Part shown: piece by piece, positions 20,501-30,365 of the stretch
How positions within the stretch are numbered: position 1 is the first letter of the stretch
How the letters are laid out: each line of letters begins with the position of its first letter
DNA from: Zerene cesonia
Lineage: Eukaryota; Arthropoda; Insecta; Lepidoptera; Pieridae
Assembly: GCF_012273895.1 (NCBI RefSeq)
Contig: NC_052104.1
Location: forward strand, 310,001 to 374,000
Reading direction: 5' to 3'
Length of the DNA: 64,000 bases
Translations under genes and position numbers: made by a program
Notes under the pieces: generated by a model
The model's input: the letters and a program-made list of their open reading frames with translations, nothing else
The model's database searches: none
What the model was told of the DNA's origin: nothing

Positions 20501-21763
20501 AGTTTAGCTTAATATGTTATGATTTGTCTTAGGTATAGCAGATAAAAAAAAAATCTTGTATTATTACAATTATGTACAAAAATATTTACCATATCTGAGA
20601 ATTGGTGTGAATAGTTAATTATATAGTTATTGCTTTAGCAATGAAATACTTTTTGTTGCTGGTAAATACATATTTATTTACCAGCAACAAAAAGTATTAT
20701 TTATATTAATCACATTATAACTGAATCACAACTGTATGATGACTCATAATATTACATATCATAATATTATATTGCCAAACATTTTTCAAACATTAGATTA
20801 TATTATTTTATAGTTCTATTAAATTCCCATACTTGAATTAAACTTTTACTTGATAGTATGTATTAATATGAGAACTTACCTTAATATGAAAAAAAGACTT
20901 CCCAAAGTAAAAAGTAGTGCAAACTTTCTGGCTTGTAGTAGAAGTATGGGTATATACAAAAACGACAGAATAAAGCATAGAATACCGAAGAATAAACAAA
21001 TCCCGAAACCCATAAATCGCTGCGTTCGGCTCTGCAACAATTATTATTTAACAACACTTTGACCTCATTATCAAAAGTAAATATAAGTAAAAGATAACAA
21101 AATTCATAGCACTCACAAGGGTAAAGTACTCCTTCTGCACTTCTTCGAACCAAGAACTCGTGGTGGTTGTGCTGGTGGGTGTCTCTTCGTTGCTTCGTGT
21201 AAAAAAATTCGAAGTTGAAAAAGGTAAGTTAAACTTGTAGCTTCTTCGATTCTCATTTTGTAGTAAATAGTCATCCAAGTCAGACTTCAAAGTTGCCATC
21301 TTGATTGCTTGATTTGCTTCCCTAACTCCTCGTTTGATATTCCAAAATCACTTAATGCGGAAGTCTTTTAATTTTAAAGAGCACAATAAAAAAACAATGC
21401 AATTTCCAACAATCCGTAGGTATCCAACATAAGAGAATGTGTCATTTTGACATTGACAACTACGTTTTAGTTGTCATAACAGCAGAAATGACGTGCTGAA
21501 GTGATACAGATAAATAAATCGTGCTGTGTACTCACCATAATCTGTATCGTCACTGAATTCGTCATGTGAATGTCGTACGTTGTTGTTGTATCGGTCATGC
21601 GCACAGGGAGGACAGACATTGCGCGTGTCTCGTTCGTCGAGATCTGTGCTGCTGGCATCTGAATCAACGTCTGCTTCTTCTATGTGAATGTCTTCAGTTT
21701 GTCTGTTATCAAGCTTTTCATTCGATGAAAGTTGATTGTAGTTTTTTCTTGGTGGTCGTGACT
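17419..21763 (-). CDS. C2H2 zinc-finger protein, 3' part (three exons visible)
   Basis: Three minus-strand exons join in phase: 21763-21536, 18179-18092 and 17566-17419. The protein is an acidic Ser/Asp-rich segment, then two adjacent C2H2 fingers: CNVCDRSFPTRRQLNDHQQK with a distal His, and CSSCDSLFPSLMALEHHKEE with FQHW. An acidic Cys/Ser tail (SDSEESDDC) ends the protein. Such fingers usually bind nucleic acid, but I do not recognise the gene or its target. The start exon is not visible: the first exon enters in phase 1 from an AG acceptor, so more coding sequence lies upstream, between 21764 and the oxidase gene or beyond. The intron 18180-21535 contains a complete SFT2 gene on the same strand. 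A candidate AATAAA (minus) at 16084-16079 would end a 1.3-kb 3' UTR, tail-to-tail with Fmr1. Confidence 0.8.
18092..18179 (-). CDS. Zinc-finger gene middle exon: first C2H2 finger
   Basis: The acceptor ATCTTTACAG and donor TTTCGG|GTAAAT bound 88 bases. In phase it reads DEALTCNVCDRSFPTRRQ then LNDHQQKKRHFG, with finger spacing C-x2-C-x12-H-x5-H. Phase 1 in and phase 2 out match both neighbouring exons. Confidence 0.85.
19412..19682 (-). CDS. SFT2 gene exon 3 (membrane helices 3 and 4, stop)
   Basis: The acceptor ATTCCATACAG follows an intron of about 1.2 kb. The exon reads FSFLWGPWSHLKSMFSKERA, two further hydrophobic segments, then GSIPGGSSGMRFFGSMF and a Ser-rich end before TAA at 19414-19412. 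Confidence 0.92.
19412..21299 (-). CDS. SFT2-family vesicle transport protein (SFT2D3/SFT2C-like), three exons, complete
   Basis: SFT2/Got1-type proteins are four-pass Golgi membrane proteins acting in endosome-to-Golgi vesicle fusion (known for yeast Sft2). Exons 21299-21117, 21031-20880 and 19682-19412 join in phase to give 201 residues. Residues 1-60 are hydrophilic and cytosolic (MATLKSDLDDYLLQNENRRS, Thr/Ser-rich, then FEEVQKEYFTL). Four hydrophobic segments follow: GFGICLFFGILCFILSFLYI, FALLFTLGSLFFILSFSFLW, LYGFTLIATLYCALHL and LTVICAVGQVLALMWMMMGS. Family hallmarks seen are SRTQRFMGF, the ARKFALLFTLGSLFF stretch and FLWGPW. The length and long N-terminus fit SFT2D3 (about 215 aa) better than SFT2D1/D2 (about 160 aa). 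A candidate minus-strand polyA signal is at 19097-19092. The whole gene lies in an intron of the zinc-finger gene. Confidence 0.92.
20163..20277. mobile_element. LINE 3'-end-like fragment (ATCATCATCAGC type)
   Basis: It contains CATCATCATCAGCTCTTATC, CCCACTGCTGGGACC and CCATAATCGACCATGCTTTG, a widespread lepidopteran non-LTR 3' region. It lies in the SFT2 intron. Confidence 0.45.
20645..20698. repeat. Perfect 24-bp inverted repeat with 6-base loop (intron hairpin)
   Basis: Arms 20645-20668 and 20675-20698 are exactly reverse-complementary, with loop CATATT. The arm core is TTTTTGTTGCTGGTAAATA. It sits in intron 2 of the SFT2 gene and hence also in the zinc-finger gene intron. It would form a long RNA hairpin in either pre-mRNA. 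It might be a small palindromic MITE or a miRNA-like stem. Confidence 0.9.
20880..21031 (-). CDS. SFT2 gene exon 2 (membrane helices 1 and 2)
   Basis: The acceptor ATTGTTGCAG and donor ATTAAG|GTAAGT bound 152 bases. It reads SRTQRFMGFGICLFFGILCF, then ILSFLYIPILLLQARKFALL and FTLGSLFFIL. This is the most conserved part of the family and fixes the identification. Confidence 0.92.
21117..21299 (-). CDS. SFT2 gene exon 1 (start codon, cytosolic N-terminus)
   Basis: ATG at 21299-21297 opens 61 codons ending EVQKEYFTL before the donor CCCTT|GTGAGT. The Trp-Phe-Glu-Glu-Val segment just before the first membrane helix is typical of SFT2D3-type N-termini. Exon phase is 0 out. Confidence 0.9.
21536..21763 (-). 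CDS. Zinc-finger gene upstream exon: acidic linker
   Basis: The acceptor TTGATTTCCAG precedes and the donor GATTATG|GTGAGT follows. The 75 codons read SRPPRKNYNQLSSNEKLDNR then Asp/Glu/Ser-rich sequence ending HDEFSDDTDY. There is no folded domain. It is assigned to the zinc-finger gene because its one-base overhang matches the next exon and both are acidic at the junction. It could alternatively belong to an isoform or neighbour. Confidence 0.7.
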
Positions 21764-22953
21764 CTGGAAATCAAATATAAATGTTTAGCAGTTGCATTTT
21801 TTAATTCATTTTTTTTCATTTAATATCATGTCCCATTTTACATCATGATGACAACATGATTGCGCATGATGACTCCGACGGTGAATCCGTTATTTTTGAC
21901 ATCCACGACGTATTAAATGTTGTAATGTTGCTACATAATAAAAATTATTAATTCTATACATATTAATAGACAACTGCAAAACTTGTAAATTAACTTATTC
22001 ATATGCCATGTATCGGAATTCTTATTTCTATATAATTAGTTACTAATTCTGAGTTGGCTTGTCAAATAGTGATGTATAATTATCTATAGATGTAATTATT
22101 ATGATAGGTGTCAACGCATGCACGTACTGTACTGTATAGGTACGATGTAAATAGATAGTTTGTAAAGAACGTATCTCTAATTGAACGCGTTTTTGTTTTA
22201 ATTCGGGTCAGTAGGTAATAAATTATTAGGTGAGGATATATTAACTAAGGATTATTACTTTGGAATATTATTCTTATGTAAGTTCTTAAAGAACGTTGTT
22301 ATTGTTTACAACATAGATATAATAAAATACTTTACATATTATTTATAGAGGCAAGTAAACAATTCTTGATTAAAAGTTATTTTCAATGAATCGTCCGCTA
22401 TCATACTCTACGCTTACAGATTGACTTTCTTTTGTTCTTTGTTATATTAGATAAACTGCAGATATTATGACATAGCTCTCTTAATAGAAAGATTGTTTAC
22501 ATTAATTATCTAAATTGTTTTTACGCAATTATGATGTAATAAACTATTATTTAAAAACGATAAACTCATCGAATGTTATAAAAAAAATATATATATCTAA
22601 GTTATTATCGCAATGATGAATCAAATTTCATTAAGTGTGAAATAATAAAAAAAATAAATCATTTCACTACAAAGGAAAACAGTTCATGTATACTTTGATT
22701 AAAAAGGGCTTTAATTAAAAAGTGATCGTAATTAAAAAACGGTTAGAAGACCGATGTTTCATTGAAAAGTTTAACCATTTTTTAATTCACCTTCATTTAT
22801 TATAACTACAGAAGCGTACAAAAGGGTTCGGGCTGTGAGTTGACACGACCCTTTTCGTTAGAGCAAAAAATTTCATCAAATCGAGTCAATATTTAAGGAC
22901 GCGTAAATCTTTCTTAAATTGAACGATAAAACCTTTTCTTTTACAGGTTTAAA
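21764..22953. other. Region between zinc-finger exon and oxidase gene: no coding exon confirmed
   Basis: Neither strand shows a convincing exon. A minus-strand ATG at about 21903 opens 19 codons but stops before any donor of the required phase. If the zinc-finger gene starts here, this stretch is a shared divergent promoter region with the oxidase gene. Otherwise the oxidase gene would also lie in a zinc-finger intron. Confidence 0.4.
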
Positions 22954-23964
22954 ATGGTCAAGAATACTCCAAAAGTGGCCGTCCTCGGGGCAGGAGTCGT
23001 CGGTTTGACGGTGGCGAAGATATTCCAAGATCGACTCAGACATGCTGATATAACAGTCGTAGCGGATAAGTTTAAAGGAGATACTGTTAGTTGTGTCGCT
23101 GCAGGCATCTTCCGGCCAGGACTCAGCTTTAGAGGTCCCACATACGAGATAACGAAACGATGGATCGACAATTCTTGGTATTACTGGCAGGATATACTTA
23201 AAACATCCGAAGCTGACAAAGCGGGCGTTGTAGCGCTTTCGACATACATATTCTCAAAAGAAAACTATCATACGACTAGAAATCGCTTGATAGAAGATCT
23301 TGTGCCGATTTATCGACCTGTTGATGAGAACGAATTACAAATTGCAGGCAAAGGTTGGAAATACGGATCTTATTTCACAACTGTTAAAACGACATGCGAC
23401 TATTACCTGCCTTGGTTAGAGAATTCGTTCGTCAAAAGTGGCGGGAAAATCGTCAACAGAAAGATTGACAGTTTCTCATCGCTCAACTTCGATTTGGTAT
23501 TCAATTGTACCGGTATGGGAGCGAAATATTTATGCAACGATTACGATTTAGTTCCGATCCGGGGTCAGATATTTAAAGTGAAAGCTCCGTGGCTAAAGAC
23601 GGCGTTTTACGGTGATTATGACGCGTATATCATACCGGGGCAGGACGGTATCGCGACTTTGGGTGGAGTCCGGCAATATGACAGCTACAACATGCAGGTG
23701 TGCAGGCATGACGCGGCAGCGATCATGGAGAGGTGTGTGGATTTGTTGCCAGCGTTGAAGAATGTTGAGGTGGTGGCGCAGAAGGTTGGTTTACGACCTC
23801 ACAGGGTACCTGTGCGGGTGGAAGCTGAGGTTATTGATGATTTGAAAGTGGTACATTGCTATGGTCATGGTGGATACGGGGTTATGTGCGCCCCGGGCAC
23901 CGCCATGCACGCGGTCGATATCGCTTTGGACGTTCTGAGGTCTAATATCAGGAGCAAAATTTAA
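22954..23964 (+). CDS. FAD-dependent D-amino-acid / D-aspartate oxidase, single exon, 336 aa
   Basis: Oxidative deamination of D-amino acids to 2-oxo acids, ammonia and hydrogen peroxide, normally in peroxisomes (known for the DAO/DDO family). The N-terminal Rossmann motif GAGVVG (residues 12-17) binds FAD. DTVSCVAAGIF (43-53), the YIIPG strand (225-229), TLGGVRQ (235-241), GLRPHRVPVR (279-288) and YGHGGYGV (303-310) are family signatures. Arg281 corresponds to the carboxylate-binding Arg of DAO (R283). Arg240 sits where D-aspartate oxidases carry an extra Arg, favouring an acidic substrate, but the other DDO Arg (R216) is not evident. The C-terminus SKI resembles PTS1. The in-frame stop at 22927 and the AAAATGG context support this start. 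A 3' splice-like TTTTACAG at 22939-22946 may end a 5'-UTR intron. Confidence 0.93.
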   Translation: MVKNTPKVAVLGAGVVGLTVAKIFQDRLRHADITVVADKFKGDTVSCVAAGIFRPGLSFRGPTYEITKRWIDNSWYYWQDILKTSEADKAGVVALSTYIFSKENYHTTRNRLIEDLVPIYRPVDENELQIAGKGWKYGSYFTTVKTTCDYYLPWLENSFVKSGGKIVNRKIDSFSSLNFDLVFNCTGMGAKYLCNDYDLVPIRGQIFKVKAPWLKTAFYGDYDAYIIPGQDGIATLGGVRQYDSYNMQVCRHDAAAIMERCVDLLPALKNVEVVAQKVGLRPHRVPVRVEAEVIDDLKVVHCYGHGGYGVMCAPGTAMHAVDIALDVLRSNIRSKI

Positions 23965-24115
23965 TATAAACTATAATTTCTAGGTACATATTAAAATGTA
24001 ATGTTTCTTTTTGTATGTAATTTCTAAAAATGTTGCTTATGACAAATCTATTTTAGTATATTTTAATCATTTATCATATTGCATACATCTAATATCTTTA
24101 TTGTCTATTCATATA

Positions 24116-24121
24116 AATAAA
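24116..24121 (+). promoter_or_regulatory. Polyadenylation signal of the oxidase gene
   Basis: AATAAA lies 150 bases after the stop codon, within AT-rich sequence and followed by TTTTCTGGCGTTTGATTTT, a T/G-rich downstream element. Confidence 0.55.
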
Positions 24122-24367
24122 CAAAATTGGAAAACAAAGTATTTTCTGGCGTTTGATTTTACACGAGTAAAACAAAAATTATGTTGAAATCCGATAAGTC
24201 CTCAATTTCTGATTGCAAATACATGCGAATGTTTACTTATTATTTATTTGTATTTAACATAAATTAGACGATTAATTGCAGTTCAATCTATTTCCGAGTT
24301 ATTAAAACAAATAACAATAAAACTAAGATTAAAAAAATATTTAGTGAATAATGGTAACTTAACGTTA

Positions 24368-24536
24368 TCACACTAATATTATAAATGTGAAAGTTTGTTC
24401 AATCACGCTTAAACTACTGAACGGATTTTAACGAAATTTGGTATAAAGACTAAGAGCTGACTTGGTTGATAGGATAATTTTTATTCCGATTAAATGCTCT
24501 CATGGGATAGACCGGAGTGCCGGGACGAGCATCTAG
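24368..24536 (+). mobile_element. Helitron-like element, second subfamily
   Basis: It starts TCACACTAATATTATAAATG and ends GGGACGAGCATCTAG. The 3' half (TTCCGATTAAATGCTC..GGGACGAGC) is shared with the copy at 55785-55962. Confidence 0.6.
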
Positions 24537-27500
24537 TAATGTAGTACGACTATATTATATCATCACCCGAAAGTAGATATTACAATAAATGAAAAGCCCA
24601 CCAATTAACAGCTTCAACGTTTAATCAACCTTACTTAAATTCCTATAGATGGCGCCACTCCTCACCACATATTAGTAAATAGTTACTACGTATCTATATA
24701 TGTTTTATTTTAATTTCCTTTGACCACGCGGCGAAGCGTCAACAGCAACTATACCTACATACTGTCTATTTAAGATAATGTGACATTGTCTTAAGCTGGA
24801 CATCATTCCAATCTCATGGTAGATTACATTTGGCCGTGTTCACGAATAATACATCGAACCAATTATCGGTAACATATTGTGATGTTACAGCTTAGTTGGC
24901 GCAGAGTGGCGATTTATGTTAAAATCAAACGAATTCACCGCTTGAGTTATATTTTGTTTGCAATTTAAGCAACACTTTAAATGCGAATTAATGTAGCTAA
25001 ATTTTTTAAACTACAGAAAAAAATGTTTGAATCCACGTTCGAAATACTCATTTTTTTTATTTCCAAATAATTCATACTTTTTAACAGTGCGAGTTCCGCT
25101 TGAGCGCTTTTTAATAGGCTGAGATGGAAATATACTCTCCAATTTTATACAGTGAAACAGTAAAATACATGACAAAGTTTAATCCTCAAAATATCTTATT
25201 CAACAAAATCAAGATCGGAAAACAAGCAAAGTTTGAGAGCGATTTAAAACAGATTTGCGAGACAATTTTATTCAGTAATTCTTCGATTCTTAGTTTTGTA
25301 ATTTCTCTTGTATTATTTCCTTTCGTCTTCGCAGACGATATTTCACGTTTTATTAAGAGTGACAACCAAAGGACAGACACAGAGATTGATTATCAGTCCA
25401 TGATTATGGTTTTTCTATGTTATATTTATCAGGCATAGATATATACTATATATATGGTACTAGTGGAAATGCTCTAGCCATTCATAACGACCAAAATATT
25501 TTTAATTGTAATGCTAATTAAAACGTTAATGCCTTACATTAGTAAGAAATATAAAATCTATCAATTAGGAATTAATACATTTGTGCGCCATGATTTATTT
25601 CAATCTCAAAAAGTTTCAGGCGATTGAGTTACAAACGCCTAAAAATCATAGTAATTATTATATGACACTTGAGGATGGTTTAGAAAATAAGCACCTTTTA
25701 GTTACTTTCAACATATTTTCGGTTTATAATCGTAGTACGAAACTCGATATAATGACAGATACCACAATACTATATTAGTAATACAATTTTCTTTCTGTGG
25801 GCAATTGGCAATGTTTTTGACTTCTCTTCATTCATTATTGTGGAAAGTATATATCTCTAATTGCAACTCCGATATCCGCAGACATTATCATATTTATTAT
25901 ATTGTAAGGTACGACACTTGATCTAAATTATATTGTTTCTTAACTGACTTCCCTAAAAACGGCAGCGGTTCTCAGTATTTTTCCCCGTTTGGTTCCATTT
26001 TAGAATCGGGAGCAGGGCGACTCCCAGGTACGTCGGTGACTCTTTTAGTAGAAAACAATTATTTATTATTTGGACAACGTTATTTACAATTGTTAAGAAC
26101 GTAAAATAAATCGATTCAAACCAGTTGTTACTGAGATAAATATCTTCAACCTAAGAAAAAACTCTTTCAATTTTTTAATATTATTCGTATAGATTAGAAA
26201 AGTATATGGATGTAAATATTTATGTGTTTTCAATCTCACCAAAACTTTACTGTGGCACACACAGTGATTCTTTGCATGGAACGTGTAAAACCGCACTCTT
26301 AAAATAGCATGTTATAACTAGGTAATGACCGTGTTCCGTACAATGAATATCACGTTTTTGATTAACAACACGTGTAGTTGAAATATTATTTAATTGTGTT
26401 AGCGCATAAGCTCCTAAATAACCTCGTAAATCGAGCTTATACTCGTGTTTCTTATAACGAGATCTGCCCGTGATTGATGCAGCTCACTTCTATTTCTTGT
26501 TCCCGTTATAAGCTGAGTGAATAAATGTAAAAAGCAATTGTTGCTAGCTTGTACAAACGTTGTACAGTTTGTTTTAGAGTCTTAGTGGAATTGTGGCTGA
26601 CTGTTACAAATTGAATTGTAAATTTTACAATTTGAACCAACATATGGTTTCGGTAAATAATAATAGCTGAAACAATATTATTTTCTATACTAGAAAATAA
26701 CTTTAATTTAAAATTCTCATCATGTCTGTTGCGTCAAAGATTAAAACGGTTTAACGGTTTAACACCTTATCTGCTATAATTAGTAATCATAAATCGTGAC
26801 GCTAAAGGTCATATTACATCCGATACTCGAACCTAGCTGAAGCAAACCTTAGCTTGATCGGGATAAGAAGTAATGAACAAATTAAGCATAATATTTCCAA
26901 TAAGTACAAGCTAACAACCGATGAACGACGTTTGTATAACATGAAACCGTCGCAAATTCTAATTTGGCTTGCAAATGAACTATAGTCCGGATCGATGCAA
27001 CACTGATTGAATAATCAAACCTGTTTACTGCCGTTTATTTGTGAAGGTTTCATATAATGCGACAGTATGACGGCACGTCAGCTATTTATGTCTATATTTT
27101 TTGACAAATAAAATATAATGCAATTTAAGTTACACTTTGACATGCTACTTCTTGATGGTACTGCATTATAGAATATTACCTAATAAGGGTAATTAATTTT
27201 ATTTATTTGTCGGAGTACCCGCATAAATATTAACGAACGCAAGTGCATGACTCACGAGTTGCGCTTGGACATGGCCGTAGGAGCGTGCGGGCATTCAAGT
27301 ATTTGTAGCTCATGCCGAGCGGACGTGTCTGTTCGATTCCCGATATAAGTTTGATTTCTAATTTGCTATTTAAAGTGAAGTGAAGTGGTTTCTGAGAATT
27401 TAATGATTTTAATTATTGTGAGTTTAAATAAAAGTGTGAAATTCCGTTCGTGTCTCTTGCTGCTCGAAGTTACCCAAGATGCCCTATACTCCAGCCTGAG

Positions 27501-27968
27501 CTGACATATAAGAATTATGTTCATAGTAAGTGCGAGCAGTTTGATTTAATAATCTAAATTACTAGTTTTACTCGGGCCAATGGCCGGCATTATAGGCTCT
27601 CTCTCATATAGATACCGTAGAAGTAAGAAGATTTATATTACATTCTCTGGTATGTGAATTGATAAGCCATAACCCATAGCATGATGAACAAATAGTTTTT
27701 AAAGAAATAAACAGATTAATAGAAAATATTTTAAATTTAATAATCGTAACATCCGGAGTTACAAAAGTGCCTTTGATAAAATGCAATTAAAAGAAAAATT
27801 AACAAGTTGAGTATAATGTGCACTTTGTTTTAACGATCTCAATTTGTGAATAAATAAAAGCTGCTTTTATATTTGTTAAAAAACTAAGCTCTATGAATCT
27901 TTTGTTAGTTGTTTATTATTCTTAGTTACGGGATAATTCGTAGCAACAAGAAACTACAACGCGTAGTA

Positions 27969-29120
27969 GTCCAGTCATTTTAGGGGGTTCACCTAGGAAA
28001 CGTGGCCTACCTAGCTGTAAATTCGTATATACTTGTATGTTGNNNNNNNNNNNNNNNNNNNNNNNNNNNNNNNNNNNNNNNNNNNNNNNNNNNNNNNNNN
28101 NNNNNNNNNNNNNNNNNNNNNNNNNNNNNNNNNNNNNNNNNNNNNNNNNNNNNNNNNNNNNNNNNNNNNNNNNNNNNNNNNNNNNNNNNNNNNNNNNNNN
28201 NNNNNNNNNNNNNNNNNNNNNNNNNNNNNNNNNNNNNNNNNNNNNNNNNNNNNNNNNNNNNNNNNNNNNNNNNNNNNNNNNNNNNNNNNNNNNNNNNNNN
28301 NNNNNNNNNNNNNNNNNNNNNNNNNNNNNNNNNNNNNNNNNNNNNNNNNNNNNNNNNNNNNNNNNNNNNNNNNNNNNNNNNNNNNNNNNNNNNNNNNNNN
28401 NNNNNNNNNNNNNNNNNNNNNNNNNNNNNNNNNNNNNNNNNNNNNNNNNNNNNNNNNNNNNNNNNNNNNNNNNNNNNNNNNNNNNNNNNNNNNNNNNNNN
28501 NNNNNNNNNNNNNNNNNNNNNNNNNNNNNNNNNNNNNNNNNNNNNNNNNNNNNNNNNNNNNNNNNNNNNNNNNNNNNNNNNNNNNNNNNNNNNNNNNNNN
28601 NNNNNNNNNNNNNNNNNNNNNNNNNNNNNNNNNNNNNNNNNNNNNNNNNNNNNNNNNNNNNNNNNNNNNNNNNNNNNNNNNNNNNNNNNNNNNNNNNNNN
28701 NNNNNNNNNNNNNNNNNNNNNNNNNNNNNNNNNNNNNNNNNNNNNNNNNNNNNNNNNNNNNNNNNNNNNNNNNNNNNNNNNNNNNNNNNNNNNNNNNNNN
28801 NNNNNNNNNNNNNNNNNNNNNNNNNNNNNNNNNNNNNNNNNNNNNNNNNNNNNNNNNNNNNNNNNNNNNNNNNNNNNNNNNNNNNNNNNNNNNNNNNNNN
28901 NNNNNNNNNNNNNNNNNNNNNNNNNNNNNNNNNNNNNNNNNNNNNNNNNNNNNNNNNNNNNNNNNNNNNNNNNNNNNNNNNNNNNNNNNNNNNNNNNNNN
29001 NNNNNNNNNNNNNNNNNNNNNNNNNNNNNNNNNNNNNNNNNNAGTATATACGAATTTTCAGCTAGGTAGGCTACGTTTCCGAAATGCAGGCCTAAATCGA
29101 CCTAAAACTACTGGACTATA
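27969..29120. repeat. Long inverted-repeat element spanning an assembly gap
   Basis: The left arm carries TAGTCCAGTCATTTTAGG, then GGAAACGTGGCCTACCTAGC and AAATTCGTATATACT. The right arm in reverse complement carries TAGTCCAGTAGTTTTAGG, GGAAACGTAGCCTACCTAGC and the same ending. The arms are imperfect, with a few substitutions and an indel, so this is a genuine TIR-type element rather than a pure mirror assembly error. Internal content is unknown. Confidence 0.7.
28043..29042. other. Assembly gap of 1000 N flanked by inverted repeats
   Basis: A placeholder gap. About 40 bases ending near the left edge (from GGAAACGT at about 27997) match the reverse complement of the right edge (29043-29081) with few differences. 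The gap therefore sits inside a palindromic element. Confidence 0.95.
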
Positions 29121-30161
29121 GCGAGTGCTACGTTCGTTAGGTTTTAGCTATGAAAAGAGATGGGAAATAATGTACTTTCAGGTCTTACGTTCTTACTGTT
29201 CTTATTCATCCTTAACCCAAAACATTTTGCTTCATTCTTTTTCTTTCGAATAAAAGAATTGGTACTCTCTAACAATATTTTTTTTCACCTACGTTTAAAT
29301 ACGTAAATCTAAAGAAAATGTGAATAGGTGCATTCGAGGTAAACATGTTCTAATTTACTTCAAACAAAGAATATGAAATTTGGCACACTTAAAGTTGATA
29401 TTACATTACATAAAATAAAAAAATAAGAATTATATGCTCACAATACATGCTATTGTGTGTATATATATGTGTTTATGGTAAAGTATGCATAATTATTTAT
29501 TTCAGTTACTTTAAGGTTTTAAGGTTGAGTATACTGTAAGATAACGTAAGAGTTTCACAAACTATTCTAAGAAAGAACGAGATTAATTAAAGTTAAATTC
29601 TGCGCGAGTTTTTCATTACCTATTTTTGCTTTTTGTATTATTAACTTTTACTAACACTGCCTGTAAAATACAATTTATTAAAGACTTATACAGTTAAAGC
29701 CAGTTATGTAAAATTGTATATATTTCAATTCCATATGAAACGTATAATTTTATCAGAGAAAATATGATTTAATATTAGAAGTTGCATCACGAAACTCCTA
29801 TAAATATTTTACATAAAGAAACGAGGAGAGCATCTAGAGCAGACGCGCCACGTCTGTATGAAATGAATGCATTTTTCATATACAATTACCTCCAGAGATA
29901 TAATTCAGAGAGTTCCAGTGAAGTTTCTAAGAACTATGTAACATGCTTTGCTTTAGCTTCACCTGCATATTTGTTCGTTTGTATATAATTGACTCCTTAA
30001 CACCCAAGTTTGACCCACTTTAAATGGACAGATTTGAAACAAAATTCGGTGACAATCCAATAACCAATTTCGTGAGTTCTCATTATTCTGATTACGATCG
30101 GCTTGAAACACACATAAGTGAAACAATTTAGTTAGTTCTTTTTTAAACTATATTTATTTCA

Positions 30162-30365
30162 TCTACTATATAAAAATAAGTCGGGTTTTCCTTCCTGACG
30201 CTATAACTCCAGAACGCACGAACCGATTTCCACGGTTTTGCATTCGTTGGAAAGGTCTCGGGCTCCGTAAGGTTTATAGCAAAGAAAATTCCGGAAAAAT
30301 TTCAACAGAAAAGCGGGAAAAACGAAGCCATCTGGTGGCGAAACGGAGTTCGCCGAGTTTGCTAG
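30162..30365 (+). mobile_element. Helitron-like element, third subfamily
   Basis: It starts TCTACTATATAAAAATAAGT and ends CCGAGTTTGCTAG. The body CGAACCGATTTCCACGGTTT is typical of lepidopteran short Helitron-like repeats. It is inserted near an A/T junction. Confidence 0.55.

Noticed and set aside
21830..21910. Minus-strand ATG opening MSKITDSPSESSCAIM as a possible first zinc-finger exon
   Set aside because: It runs into a stop before a donor of the needed phase, so it does not join the 21763 exon.
22941..23171. Minus-strand frame overlapping the oxidase start
   Set aside because: It is a shadow of the oxidase gene with no features of its own.
25124..25438. 104-codon open frame with a hydrophobic middle
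   Set aside because: No recognisable domain, AT-rich codon use like the surrounding DNA, and no splice or polyA context that favours it.
27242..27345. Possible tRNA-like head ending GTTCGATTCCCG
   Set aside because: Only a B-box-like motif is present. No A box at correct spacing and no paired arms were found.
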